From Phycisphaerales bacterium (GTDB lineage Bacteria > Planctomycetota > Phycisphaerae > Tepidisphaerales > Tepidisphaeraceae), in the NCBI GenBank assembly GCA_028288775.1, contig JAQGHP010000183.1:1-37251 (forward strand): DNA of 37,251 nt. Reading direction: 5' to 3'. Shown here in pieces: positions 17,235 to 24,375 of this stretch. The first letter of the stretch is position 1; every line of letters starts with the position of its first letter. A program made the translations under genes and the position numbers. The notes below the pieces were generated by a model, which worked only from the letters and a program-made list of their open reading frames with translations, did no database searches and was not told the DNA's origin.

Positions 17235-17302
17235 TGGCAGAGGTTATAGCGGCCCATCATTGTGGCGGTCCAGACACGGCGGTTATGACGGACTGAACTA
17301 CG

Positions 17303-17328
17303 TTGACAATGGTCCGAAATGAACCATT
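17303..17328 (+). promoter_or_regulatory. TTGACA box overlapping an inverted repeat upstream of hdeD-like gene
   Basis: TTGACA at 17303-17308 overlaps by one base an inverted repeat AATGGT-9 bases-ACCATT (17308-17328). The -10 position 17 bases downstream (ATTCGA) is poor. The arrangement resembles a -35 element with an operator and sits about 125 bases before the three-gene HdeD/peroxiredoxin/DsbA set. This is suggestive only. Confidence 0.35.
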
Positions 17329-17452
17329 CGAAATCACTGCGGGAGCACCGCCAAAGGTACACCTGTTGCGGCGATATGGGCATCCGGCGACATGGTCATG
17401 CCGCAGGACGTTTACAGAAATGGGAATCAGCCTCAACGAAAGCAGGTGTCAA

Positions 17453-18034
17453 ATGGTTATCGCGCGAAACTGGTGGGCATTTGTGCTTCGCGGCGTGCTC
17501 GCCGTGCTCTTCGGCATTTTCACATTCATGAGACCGGGAATGGCGCTGATGACGCTGATTTTCGTCTTCGGCTTCTACGCGATCTTCGACGGCGTACTCA
17601 ATCTGGCCGCCGCGTTTCGCCACAGCGCCGAGCCCGGCCAGCAGCCCTGGTGGGCACTGCTCATTGAAGGCTTGCTCAGCATTATCGCTGGCCTGTTTGC
17701 GCTCTTCATCCCCGGGCTGACCGCCTTTGTGCTGCTGTACATCATCGCAGGCTGGGCGATCGCCACTGGGGTGATGGAAATCATCGCCGCCGTCCGGCTC
17801 CGTCAGCAAATTCGCGGGGAATGGATGCTCGCCCTGCTGGGCGTGGTGTCCATTGCCACCGGCGTGCTCCTGGCCCTCTTCCCCGGCCCGGGCGCGTTAG
17901 CACTGGTGCTGTGGATCGGAGCGTACGCCGTAGTGTTCGGTGGTCTGCTCATCGGGCTCGGCCTGCGGCTTCACAGGTTGGCTCGGCCCGAAGAGCACCT
18001 GCCGCCTTCATCGAGGATCGCGCCGGGACATTGA
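17453..18034 (+). CDS. HdeD-like DUF308 membrane protein
   Basis: 193 residues from the ATG at 17453, which has AGGTG just upstream. An ATG at 17420 in the same frame would add 11 residues and has a poorly spaced site. Six hydrophobic segments are arranged as pairs separated by short polar turns, with recurrent LRGVLAVLFGIFTFMRPG-like units (also LLSIIAGLFALFIPG and LGVVSIATGVLLALFPG). This is the DUF308 repeat of HdeD, an inner-membrane protein linked to acid resistance in enterobacteria. Its mechanism is not known. It is the first gene of a plus-strand set with a peroxiredoxin 42 bases downstream, pointing to a stress role. Confidence 0.88.
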   Translation: MVIARNWWAFVLRGVLAVLFGIFTFMRPGMALMTLIFVFGFYAIFDGVLNLAAAFRHSAEPGQQPWWALLIEGLLSIIAGLFALFIPGLTAFVLLYIIAGWAIATGVMEIIAAVRLRQQIRGEWMLALLGVVSIATGVLLALFPGPGALALVLWIGAYAVVFGGLLIGLGLRLHRLARPEEHLPPSSRIAPGH

Positions 18035-18076
18035 TTCGCCTCACGGATTCGCGCCGGACTGTTCGAGGACACAACA

Positions 18077-18805
18077 ATGAAATCCACACGTAATTCAGTT
18101 TCACGCCGTGGCGACGACGGCAACAAAGGCCGCCGGACTACAGACGGCCGCTCTTCCCGGCGACCCGCCGGCAGAGACAGAGACTCAATTGAGCGCGGTA
18201 TCGGCGACGGGCCTGCCACAAGTCGCTCCACAGCAAAGTCCATGGAACGGCGGGGCGCTTCCGAGGCAACCATGTCACGTGGCGCAGGCGCGCCGCGCCC
18301 GCTTGGCGCGGGCGCTCAAGCGCCCGGCTTCAAGCTCCACAGCACACCCGACCAAGTCGTCGACCTGAACGATTTCCGCGGCCGGCCGGTCGTCCTGGCG
18401 TTCTACCCCGCGGACTGGAGCCCCGTCTGCGGCGACGAGCTCACCTTGTTCAACGAAGTCCTCCCCGAGATCGAGCGCCACAACAACGCTCAACTCCTGG
18501 GAATTTCCGTTGACGGCGCATGGTGCCACGTCGCATATGCCAAGGACCGCAAGCTCCACTTTCCCCTGCTGGCCGATTTCGAGCCCAAGGGTGACGTGGC
18601 CCGCGAATACGGCGTCTACCGCCAGGGTGACGGCGTCGCCGAACGCGCGCTTTTCGTGATCGATGAGGACGGCGTCATCCGCTGGTCCTACGTCTCCCCG
18701 CTGGGCGTCAACCCCGGCGCCGACGGCGCACTGCGGGCTCTCGAAGAGATCACCTCGCGACAATCCCAGCAATCCTCGCAGGCAATGGAGGCCCAACATG
18801 CCTAG
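18077..18805 (+). CDS. Peroxiredoxin (AhpC/TSA, redoxin domain) with basic N-terminal extension
   Basis: 242 residues from the ATG at 18077, which has GAGGA 7 bases upstream. An ATG at 18272, also with a GAGG site, would give a 177-residue protein close to the normal size. The catalytic domain starts around residue 80 (AQAPGFKLHS). The peroxidatic cysteine is C118 of the long form in FYPADWSPVCGDEL; serine replaces the usual threonine in the TxxC motif. A second cysteine follows in GAWCHVAYA, then PLLADFEPKGDVAREYGVY and a C-terminal block SPLGVNPGADG. It reduces peroxides using thiols. The extension is Arg/Ser/Gly-rich and looks disordered. The next gene overlaps its 3' end by 8 bases and could supply reducing or oxidising partner activity. 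Confidence 0.88.
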   Translation: MKSTRNSVSRRGDDGNKGRRTTDGRSSRRPAGRDRDSIERGIGDGPATSRSTAKSMERRGASEATMSRGAGAPRPLGAGAQAPGFKLHSTPDQVVDLNDFRGRPVVLAFYPADWSPVCGDELTLFNEVLPEIERHNNAQLLGISVDGAWCHVAYAKDRKLHFPLLADFEPKGDVAREYGVYRQGDGVAERALFVIDEDGVIRWSYVSPLGVNPGADGALRALEEITSRQSQQSSQAMEAQHA

Positions 18806-19415
18806 GCAAATAGAAGCATCGGCGACGTTGTCCGTCCCTGTATCCGAGGAGCGCGACCATATCCTCGGCCCCCCGGACGCACCCGTAACGCTTCTGGAGT
18901 ATGGCGATTTTGAATGCCCCTATTGCGGACAGGCCTACTACGTCCTCAAGGATCTCGAAGCACAAATGGGCGACCAGGTCCGGCAGGTCTTTCGCCATTT
19001 CCCGCTCACGCAGATCCACCCCCACGCCGGGCGCGCCGCCGAAGCCTCCGAGGCCGCGGCCGCACAGGGCAGGTTCTGGGAAATGCACGACATGCTGTAC
19101 GAAAACCAGGACGCGCTCAGCGACTACGACCTCGTCGCATACGCCCAGGCCCTCGGGCTCGACGTCCGGAGATTCCGCACGGAACTGCTCTCGGACGCTT
19201 ACGCGCCCCGCATCCGGGAAGACTTCCTCAGCGGCATCCGTAGCGGGGTGAACGGTACTCCAACGTTCTTCATCAATGGCCGACGCCATGACGGACCATG
19301 GGACCTCGATTCCCTCATGGCCGCCATCGAACCGGAAATCATGAACGCCGCCCCAAGAGGCCGCGGACGCGCGGGCGGCCGCAAAATACCCGTCCGCCAG
19401 ACACGAGGACGCTAG
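18798..19415 (+). CDS. DsbA-like thioredoxin-fold oxidoreductase (Thioredoxin_4), apparently cytoplasmic
   Basis: 205 residues. The ATG at 18798 overlaps the peroxiredoxin stop by 8 bases and has GGAGG at 18787-18791, so the two are probably co-translated. The active site is DFECPYCG (C40 and C43). A helical insertion follows, and the cis-proline loop is GVNGTPTFFINGR. There is no signal peptide or lipobox, unlike classic periplasmic DsbA. Together with the overlap, this suggests it works with the peroxiredoxin in the cytoplasm, for example as its electron donor or as a disulfide isomerase. The C-terminal tail of about 25 residues is Arg/Gly-rich and probably disordered. The family call is firm; the partnership is inferred. 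Confidence 0.9.
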   Translation: MPRQIEASATLSVPVSEERDHILGPPDAPVTLLEYGDFECPYCGQAYYVLKDLEAQMGDQVRQVFRHFPLTQIHPHAGRAAEASEAAAAQGRFWEMHDMLYENQDALSDYDLVAYAQALGLDVRRFRTELLSDAYAPRIREDFLSGIRSGVNGTPTFFINGRRHDGPWDLDSLMAAIEPEIMNAAPRGRGRAGGRKIPVRQTRGR

Positions 19416-19453
19416 CCGGTCGAAGGCACACACCGTTTCGAACTGGCCGGTTT

Positions 19454-19516
19454 GAGCCACGAATGAACACGAATAAGGCTGAATCCATTCGTATTCATTC
19501 GTGCTATTCGTGGCTC
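19454..19516. repeat. Imperfect inverted repeat GAGCCACGAAT...ATTCGTGGCTC
   Basis: The 11-base arms 19454-19464 and 19506-19516 are perfect complements. Inside them CACGAAT (19468-19474) pairs with ATTCGTG (19497-19503), giving a long hairpin with a small bulge. It lies after the DsbA-like gene and has no T-run, so it resembles a dispersed palindromic element more than a terminator. Confidence 0.6.
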
Positions 19517-19540
19517 CCTTCGGTTTCAGATTTCGTCATT

Positions 19541-19580
19541 CGGATTTGATTCGGATTTCGGGGATTCGGATTTCGGATTT
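19541..19580 (+). repeat. Short direct repeats of CGGATTT
   Basis: CGGATTT occurs at 19541-19547, 19552-19558, 19567-19573 and 19574-19580, usually preceded by ATT. The stretch lies just before the peptidase C26 gene and shows no promoter-like pattern that I can support. Confidence 0.5.
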
Positions 19581-19634
19581 CCGCCCCCCGCGAGCTTCCT
19601 TTACGTCACCCCCTCCGTGTCGTATTGTCAGTGA

Positions 19635-20345
19635 ATGCCTCGACCCACCATCGGCATCACGATCGATTCGAGCGACAAGCCCAACCATTACGAGTCGCCG
19701 ATGGCCTACGCCACGGCTGTCGAGAAGGCAGGCGGCCTCCCGCTCCTGCTACCATACCGCACCGATCTCTCACTGATCCCACAGCTCGTTAACCTGCTCG
19801 ATGGCGTGCTCTTCAGCGGCGGCAACGACCTCGACCCCGTCCTCTATGGCGAAACCTATCACCCAAAAGCAGAACCAATTGACCCCGCCCGCCAGCGCTT
19901 CGAACTGGCGCTCATGGCCGAAGTCGAAGCCCGCCGCATGCCGGCCCTGGGCATCTGCCTGGGCTCACAGCTCATGAACGTCTACCGCGGCGGCAGCCTC
20001 ACGCAGTTCCTCCCCGATGTCCCCCGCGACGCCGCGATCGAACATCGCAAACTCGATGACGTGGTGCGGCGACACCCCATCCATCTCGATAGCGACACCG
20101 TCGCCGTGCAGGCGATCGGAAATACTGACATCGACGCCAACAGCAGCCACAAACAAGCCGTGAATCGCGTCGGCAAAGGCCTGCGCATCATCGGCACGTC
20201 CCCCGACGGCGTCATCGAAGGGATCGAAGATCCCTCGCTCCCGCTCTTCCTCGGCGTGCAATGGCACCCCGAGCGTCTCTCCGACGAGGCCGACCATCTC
20301 GCGCTCTTCCGGTTGCTCGTCGATAAAGCCACGGCGAATCGCTGA
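19635..20345 (+). CDS. Gamma-glutamyl-gamma-aminobutyrate hydrolase-like peptidase C26 (PuuD type)
   Basis: 236 residues, typical for the family. It has a class I glutamine amidotransferase fold that hydrolyses gamma-glutamyl amide bonds. Substrates in relatives include gamma-glutamyl-GABA from putrescine breakdown. The nucleophile is C108 in GICLGSQ, and the other triad residues are H211 and E213 in GVQWHPER. The oxyanion block is DGVLFSGGNDLDP, and SSHKQAV is the usual substrate-side motif. The start is the ATG at 19635, where MPRPTIGITIDSS begins the normal N-terminus; there is no strong ribosome binding site. No putrescine genes are nearby, so the physiological substrate stays open. Confidence 0.93.
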   Translation: MPRPTIGITIDSSDKPNHYESPMAYATAVEKAGGLPLLLPYRTDLSLIPQLVNLLDGVLFSGGNDLDPVLYGETYHPKAEPIDPARQRFELALMAEVEARRMPALGICLGSQLMNVYRGGSLTQFLPDVPRDAAIEHRKLDDVVRRHPIHLDSDTVAVQAIGNTDIDANSSHKQAVNRVGKGLRIIGTSPDGVIEGIEDPSLPLFLGVQWHPERLSDEADHLALFRLLVDKATANR

Positions 20346-20396
20346 GCAGCTATTTGCTGGGGTAGCCGCCGAGATCAGGTACACTCCCGCAATACC

Positions 20397-21164
20397 GTGG
20401 ACTCCCTCACTGTTGAAAAAACGGTTTACAGGCCCGTCACGTGCGAGCGATGCGGGTGCGCATACGGATATCATCTCACGGCAAAAGCAACGGGCACAAT
20501 CAGACAACCCGGTGGCATGGCCGGAAAATTGAAAAGGTTGATCGAGCGGGACGTTCACGATCAAAATCTCCGGGACGCGGCGTATGGTGCAGCTTATCGC
20601 AAACTGGCCGAACATCGATCCGTCGCATGCCCGAAATGTCGCTGGTATCAGCGGAAAATGTCGCGGGCATACGGAATGCGCCGGCTGGTTTGGATGTACT
20701 ACTGCGGCATCGGGCTCCTGGCCTTGGCGGGTGCCGCCGTTTATGTGATGTTCATGTTCCAAGATAGCAAAGCAGTGGACCGCGAGCAGGTTAAGATTTG
20801 GTGGGACTGCGCCATGGCGGCGCCCACTCTGGCAGTGGCCGGCGGCACCCTGCTTTATGTCCGCAAGGTCTGCGCCGGCCGCTACGATCTGAACACGAAC
20901 TACCCCAACCACATAGCGCCCCTTACCGGCGAGCCGGATGCGATTGTCTGTCGCCCGCCGAATCCCTACTTCAACGACGGCATTGATGACGACAAGAGCG
21001 GCTGGTTCGCGGCACGCGACGGTAAACGATCCGGCCCCTTTTCGTGGAACCAGTTGTACGACCTCGCCTTCGCCGGAAAACTCCGCCGGCAGGATCACGT
21101 CATTCCCCCAGACGCCGCGGCGTGGGTTGAGGCGTGGACTATTTCAGAATTGGGAATCAAATAA
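20397..21164 (+). CDS. Zinc-ribbon membrane protein with C-terminal GYF_2 domain
   Basis: 255 residues from a GTG start. The N-terminus carries CERCG at about residue 16 and CPKC about 65 residues later, probably one split zinc-binding site. Two hydrophobic segments follow (about residues 107-122 and 138-157). The last 55 or so residues (WFAARDGKRSGPFSWNQL, then LRRQDHVIPPDAAAWVEA) match the GYF_2 pattern, a small domain thought to bind peptides. Its position 51 bases after the C26 gene suggests co-transcription, but no functional link is evident. The function is unknown. Confidence 0.75.
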   Translation: MDSLTVEKTVYRPVTCERCGCAYGYHLTAKATGTIRQPGGMAGKLKRLIERDVHDQNLRDAAYGAAYRKLAEHRSVACPKCRWYQRKMSRAYGMRRLVWMYYCGIGLLALAGAAVYVMFMFQDSKAVDREQVKIWWDCAMAAPTLAVAGGTLLYVRKVCAGRYDLNTNYPNHIAPLTGEPDAIVCRPPNPYFNDGIDDDKSGWFAARDGKRSGPFSWNQLYDLAFAGKLRRQDHVIPPDAAAWVEAWTISELGIK

Positions 21165-21302
21165 CTTCAACGGCGCCGTAAGCACCCTGGCATCAATTTC
21201 CGCCGGCATGAACCTCGCCCTCGCGCTCGCCTCCGACGGAATGACTGTAATCGCAATGGGATCGGGCACAGGCGATAAGTAACTCGGCGAGAAGCGTTCG
21301 AT

Positions 21303-21590
21303 TCACCGCCCGCGCGTGACGAAGAATCCAAGCATCGTCCCCATGGCGCACAGCGCCGCCGATGCGACCGCGGCGGGCCACGCCTCCTGATTATTCACAA
21401 CACACGCGAGGAAAATGAACACCGACGCCGCTCCCACCAGCAGCGTGATCAAGACCGTCGCGGCGGGCGCGCCAATCTTCTTATCCGCTAGCGCCGGCGT
21501 CGCGTAAGGCAGCGTTATCGGCTCGGCCGGCACACCGGACACTGTCGGGAACGGTGACTTCATCACGTCGATCGAATTCGGTTCAGCCAT
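21303..21590 (-). CDS. Small two-helix membrane protein, unknown function
   Basis: 95 residues from the ATG at 21590. The frame remains open to 21686 but that would run across the start of the divergent glycosyltransferase gene. About 40 polar, Pro-rich residues precede two hydrophobic helices (GAPAATVLITLLVGAASVFI, then WPAAVASAALCAMGTMLGFF). No motif is recognised. Its divergence from the glycosyltransferase leaves about 60 bases for both promoters. Confidence 0.5.
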   Translation of the reverse strand: MAEPNSIDVMKSPFPTVSGVPAEPITLPYATPALADKKIGAPAATVLITLLVGAASVFIFLACVVNNQEAWPAAVASAALCAMGTMLGFFVTRGR

Positions 21591-21650
21591 GCGCCGTCTT
21601 ATACCGCGCTCGGTTTCGCAACTCCCATTAATTCGTCTACACTCGGGATC

Positions 21651-22733
21651 GTGCGCCGAATTCTCCTGCTGATTACAGACCTGCAAATCGGCGGCACGCC
21701 CACTGTCGTGCGCGAGTTAGCCATCCGCCTGCGGGCCGCGTCCGATGCGCACGTAGAAGTCGCCTGCCTGTCGCCCTGGGGCCCGGTCGCCGACCAACTG
21801 AAAGAGGCGGGCGTCACAGTTACCCCTCTCGACGCCCGCGGCGTCTTCGACCTACCCCGTGTTGTCCGGCGTCTCGTGAAGCTCATCGCTTCGCACCGCA
21901 TCGACACCGTTTTCAGCTTCCTGCTCCACGCCAACGCGGTTGCCGCGACGGCGGGGCGGTTCTGCCACGACGTCCGCTGGCTGCAATCGATCCAAACCAC
22001 CCAGCCCAACCCCCGCTGGCATTGGCGCGTGCAGGCGATCGTGCAGCGTGCCGCCGAGCGGATCGTCGTGCCTTCCGAATCCGTCGCGCAGATTTCCCGC
22101 GACCGGGCGGGCATCCCGCCGGAGAAAATCATTGTCATCCCCAACGCCGTGGATATTCCCTCCCATCACGTTTCACGTTTCACGTTTCATTCCACCACGT
22201 TTCATCCCGTCACGTTTCAGATCGGCTTCCTCGGCCGCCTCGATCCCATCAAGCGTGTCCCTGATCTGGTAGAAGCCGCCGCGATCCTCGGCCCCCGCGT
22301 TCACCTGCACATTTTCGGCGACGGCCCCGAACGCCCGCACATTGAGCGGACAATGGCACGGCTCGGCATTGCTAACCGCGTCACGCTACACGGCGCGGTG
22401 TCCCGGCCACAGGACGCGCTGGAGAAACTCGATCTGCTCGTGCTCCCATCGGAAGCAGAGGGGTTCGGCCTCGTGCTCATCGAGGCGATGGCCGCGGGTG
22501 TGCCGGTTGTGGCGACGGATGTGCCGGGAATCCGCGACGTGGTACGAAATCGCGAGACGGGAATTCTCGTCCCGGTCGCGTCGCCGAGAGAGCTTGCCGG
22601 TGCCATCGGCGCGCTACTCGATGACTCTGCCCAACGGGAGAAAATGATCGCCCGCGCCCGGGAAGATGTCGTGGAGCTGTTCTCATGGGAGCGAGTCCTG
22701 CCGCGATATCGCGCGCTGTTGGGGATTACCTGA
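21651..22733 (+). CDS. Glycosyltransferase family 4 (GT-B fold)
   Basis: 360 residues from a GTG at 21651. The N-terminal Rossmann domain starts RRILLLITDLQIGGTPTVV. The C-terminal domain starts at about residue 189 (IGFLGRLDPIKRVPDLVEA), with the phosphate-binding block FGDGPERPHIE and the family E-x7-E signature in EGFGLVLIEA. It transfers a sugar from a nucleotide-sugar donor, probably to a glycan or lipid; the acceptor is unknown. The linker between the two domains (residues of about 171-189, HHVSRFTFHSTTFHPVTFQ) is unusual. It is encoded by five copies of CACGTTTCA and is rich in Phe, His and Thr, as if a simple DNA repeat had been inserted in frame. There is no signal peptide, so the enzyme is cytoplasmic or membrane-associated. 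Confidence 0.9.
   Translation: MRRILLLITDLQIGGTPTVVRELAIRLRAASDAHVEVACLSPWGPVADQLKEAGVTVTPLDARGVFDLPRVVRRLVKLIASHRIDTVFSFLLHANAVAATAGRFCHDVRWLQSIQTTQPNPRWHWRVQAIVQRAAERIVVPSESVAQISRDRAGIPPEKIIVIPNAVDIPSHHVSRFTFHSTTFHPVTFQIGFLGRLDPIKRVPDLVEAAAILGPRVHLHIFGDGPERPHIERTMARLGIANRVTLHGAVSRPQDALEKLDLLVLPSEAEGFGLVLIEAMAAGVPVVATDVPGIRDVVRNRETGILVPVASPRELAGAIGALLDDSAQREKMIARAREDVVELFSWERVLPRYRALLGIT
22167..22219 (+). repeat. CACGTTTCA direct repeats inside the GT4 gene
   Basis: Copies of CACGTTTCA lie at 22167-22175, 22174-22182, 22181-22189, 22196-22204 and 22211-22219. The first three are in a 7-bp period and the last two are spaced 15 bp. The 53-base tract keeps the glycosyltransferase frame open and forms the linker between its two domains. 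Confidence 0.85.
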
Positions 22734-22862
22734 TTTCGCCTGCCCCGCATGGCGCGGTCGGCACCGATTCCGTTGAAATGGCGCTCGATTATGGCTCGGG
22801 GCGGCCTAGAGGTTTTCAGAGTCGGGGCGTGCGCCCCGGCCGGGCCGGAGGCCCGCTCCGGT

Positions 22863-23090
22863 CCCCTCTCCCTCGTACTCGGGGGAGAGGGATAGGGTGA
22901 GGGGCGAAGCGCCCGAGTTGCGCCGAAATTCCGCACCACGTAGGGTGGGCGTGCTCGCCCACCGTTCGTCGGCCGCTGAGTGTCAAACGGTGGGCGAGTA
23001 CGCCCACCCTACATGGCCCTCCTGCGAATTACACAACATCACGCTCGGCCCCTCACCCCAACCGTCTCCCCCGTGTACGAGGGAGAGGGA
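22863..23090. repeat. Nested REP-like inverted repeats (composite palindromic element)
   Basis: The 549-base gap 22734-23282 has no convincing gene but holds a layered structure. At 22863-22902 a CCCTCTCCC/GGGAGAGGG hairpin is followed by a GGGTGAGGGG tail. At 23048-23090 a related unit lies in inverted orientation (CCCCTCACCCC, then a TCTCCC/GGGAGA hairpin). Between them, arms of 27 bases at 22940-22966 and 22986-23012 pair with one mismatch around a 19-base loop (TAGGGTGGGC..CTCGCCCACCG). The inner unit recurs at 34476-34557. The elements resemble dispersed REP sequences and lie just after the glycosyltransferase gene. Confidence 0.75.
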
Positions 23091-23282
23091 GAAAAGCCGG
23101 AGCAAAGCTGCGACCGGGCCGGCACGGCCTGGCTCCGAAACTAACAAACAAATTGGAATGGTTGGACCACTACGAATTGCCGCCACCATCCCTCGAAGCG
23201 CTGCCGCGAATATCTTGCACCCGCGCCGCAACGAAACGTCGATCCTCCTTCCCCGCGTACGCGGCGCTGGTATGGTGCTGCC

Positions 23283-24149
23283 ATGCGTTTTCAATTCGTT
23301 GAATCGCTCGAATCCCGCCAAATGCTCTCGGCCAACGCCGGCATGAAAAGCCCAAAGGCGGTAACGACACCGCCGCACTATGACCATGTCGTCGTCGTAA
23401 TCGAAGAAAACCACTCATACGGCGAAATACTCGGCAAGTCCGCGCACGCAACATTGGCCGCGCTACGCGACCCGACGATTCGTGCGCTGGCGTCCGCCGG
23501 AGCGAGTTTCACGAACAGCCACGCGATCACGCATCCCAGTGAGCCCAACTACCTCGCGCTCTTTTCAGGCTCCGCGCAGGGCGTGGCGTCCGACGTCGTC
23601 CCTATAGAGCTTATCACCGCCCCGAGCCTGGCCGGCGAACTTCTGGCGGCGGGGCGGACGTTCGCCTCCTACTCGCAAGGCCTGCCTTCCGCCGGCTTTC
23701 AGGGCGACGGGAGCGGCAACTACGTCCGCCGACATGCGCCCTGGAGCCAGTTCGCCGATGTCCCGCCCGCAGACAATCTGCCCTTTTCCGCCTTCCCGCG
23801 CAATTTCAAACAATTGCCGACCGTATCGTTCGTCGCCCCAGACCTTCAACACGACATGCACGATGGCACCATCGCCGCCGGTGATGCCTGGCTGCGGCAA
23901 AACCTGATCCGCTATGCGCACTGGGCGCGGTCGCACAACAGCCTTCTGATCGTGACATGGGACGAGGACGACGGCTCGGCGACGAATCAAGTCCCGACAA
24001 TCTTCTTTGGTGCGCACGTCCGCGCGGGGAAGTACGCCCAGCCAATAGACCACTACAGCGTGCTGCGATCGATCGAGGACATGTACGCGCTCCCAGCCCT
24101 TGGCAACGCCGCGGGAGCCGCGCCGATTCTCAAGGTTTTTAAGCGCTAA
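23283..24149 (+). CDS. Secreted phosphoesterase-family protein, copy 1 (PF04185-like acid phosphatase type)
   Basis: 288 residues. The N-terminus MRFQFVESLESRQMLSA carries the planctomycete LExR-type motif instead of a classic hydrophobic signal. From about residue 34 the sequence matches the phosphoesterase family that includes acid phosphatase AcpA and bacterial phospholipase C: HVVVVIEENHSYGEILG, then THPSEPNYLALFSG, HDMHDGTIAAGD, LLIVTWDEDDGS, and HYSVLRSIEDMY. The acidic and histidine residues in these blocks are the expected metal ligands. A phosphomonoesterase or phosphodiesterase at the cell surface is likely; the substrate is unknown. A closely similar copy follows 226 bases downstream, so the pair arose by tandem duplication. 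The C-terminus ends shortly after the LPALGNAAGAAP block, with no anchoring domain. Confidence 0.85.
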   Translation: MRFQFVESLESRQMLSANAGMKSPKAVTTPPHYDHVVVVIEENHSYGEILGKSAHATLAALRDPTIRALASAGASFTNSHAITHPSEPNYLALFSGSAQGVASDVVPIELITAPSLAGELLAAGRTFASYSQGLPSAGFQGDGSGNYVRRHAPWSQFADVPPADNLPFSAFPRNFKQLPTVSFVAPDLQHDMHDGTIAAGDAWLRQNLIRYAHWARSHNSLLIVTWDEDDGSATNQVPTIFFGAHVRAGKYAQPIDHYSVLRSIEDMYALPALGNAAGAAPILKVFKR

Positions 24150-24375
24150 ACTGTTTCGTGCGTTCAAACCGCGGGTGCCGGGCGTGCGGCGCGGAGTTCC
24201 TTACAATCACGCCGCGGCCAACGCAGTTTCGGTTTTGGGGATCCATGCGCTGGCTGATGAGGCCGCCAACAAACCACCTGGATTTCTCTTCTTCCGGCTG
24301 CGGCCGGCATGATCTATTTTCAACCCCCATGCAGGCTCCCGATTCGCATTCGCTAAGACTCTTGCCGGAATAATC

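Noticed and set aside
22940..23012. Inverted repeats as a CRISPR array
   Set aside because: Only single palindromic units occur, with no regular direct repeat-spacer series and no cas genes.
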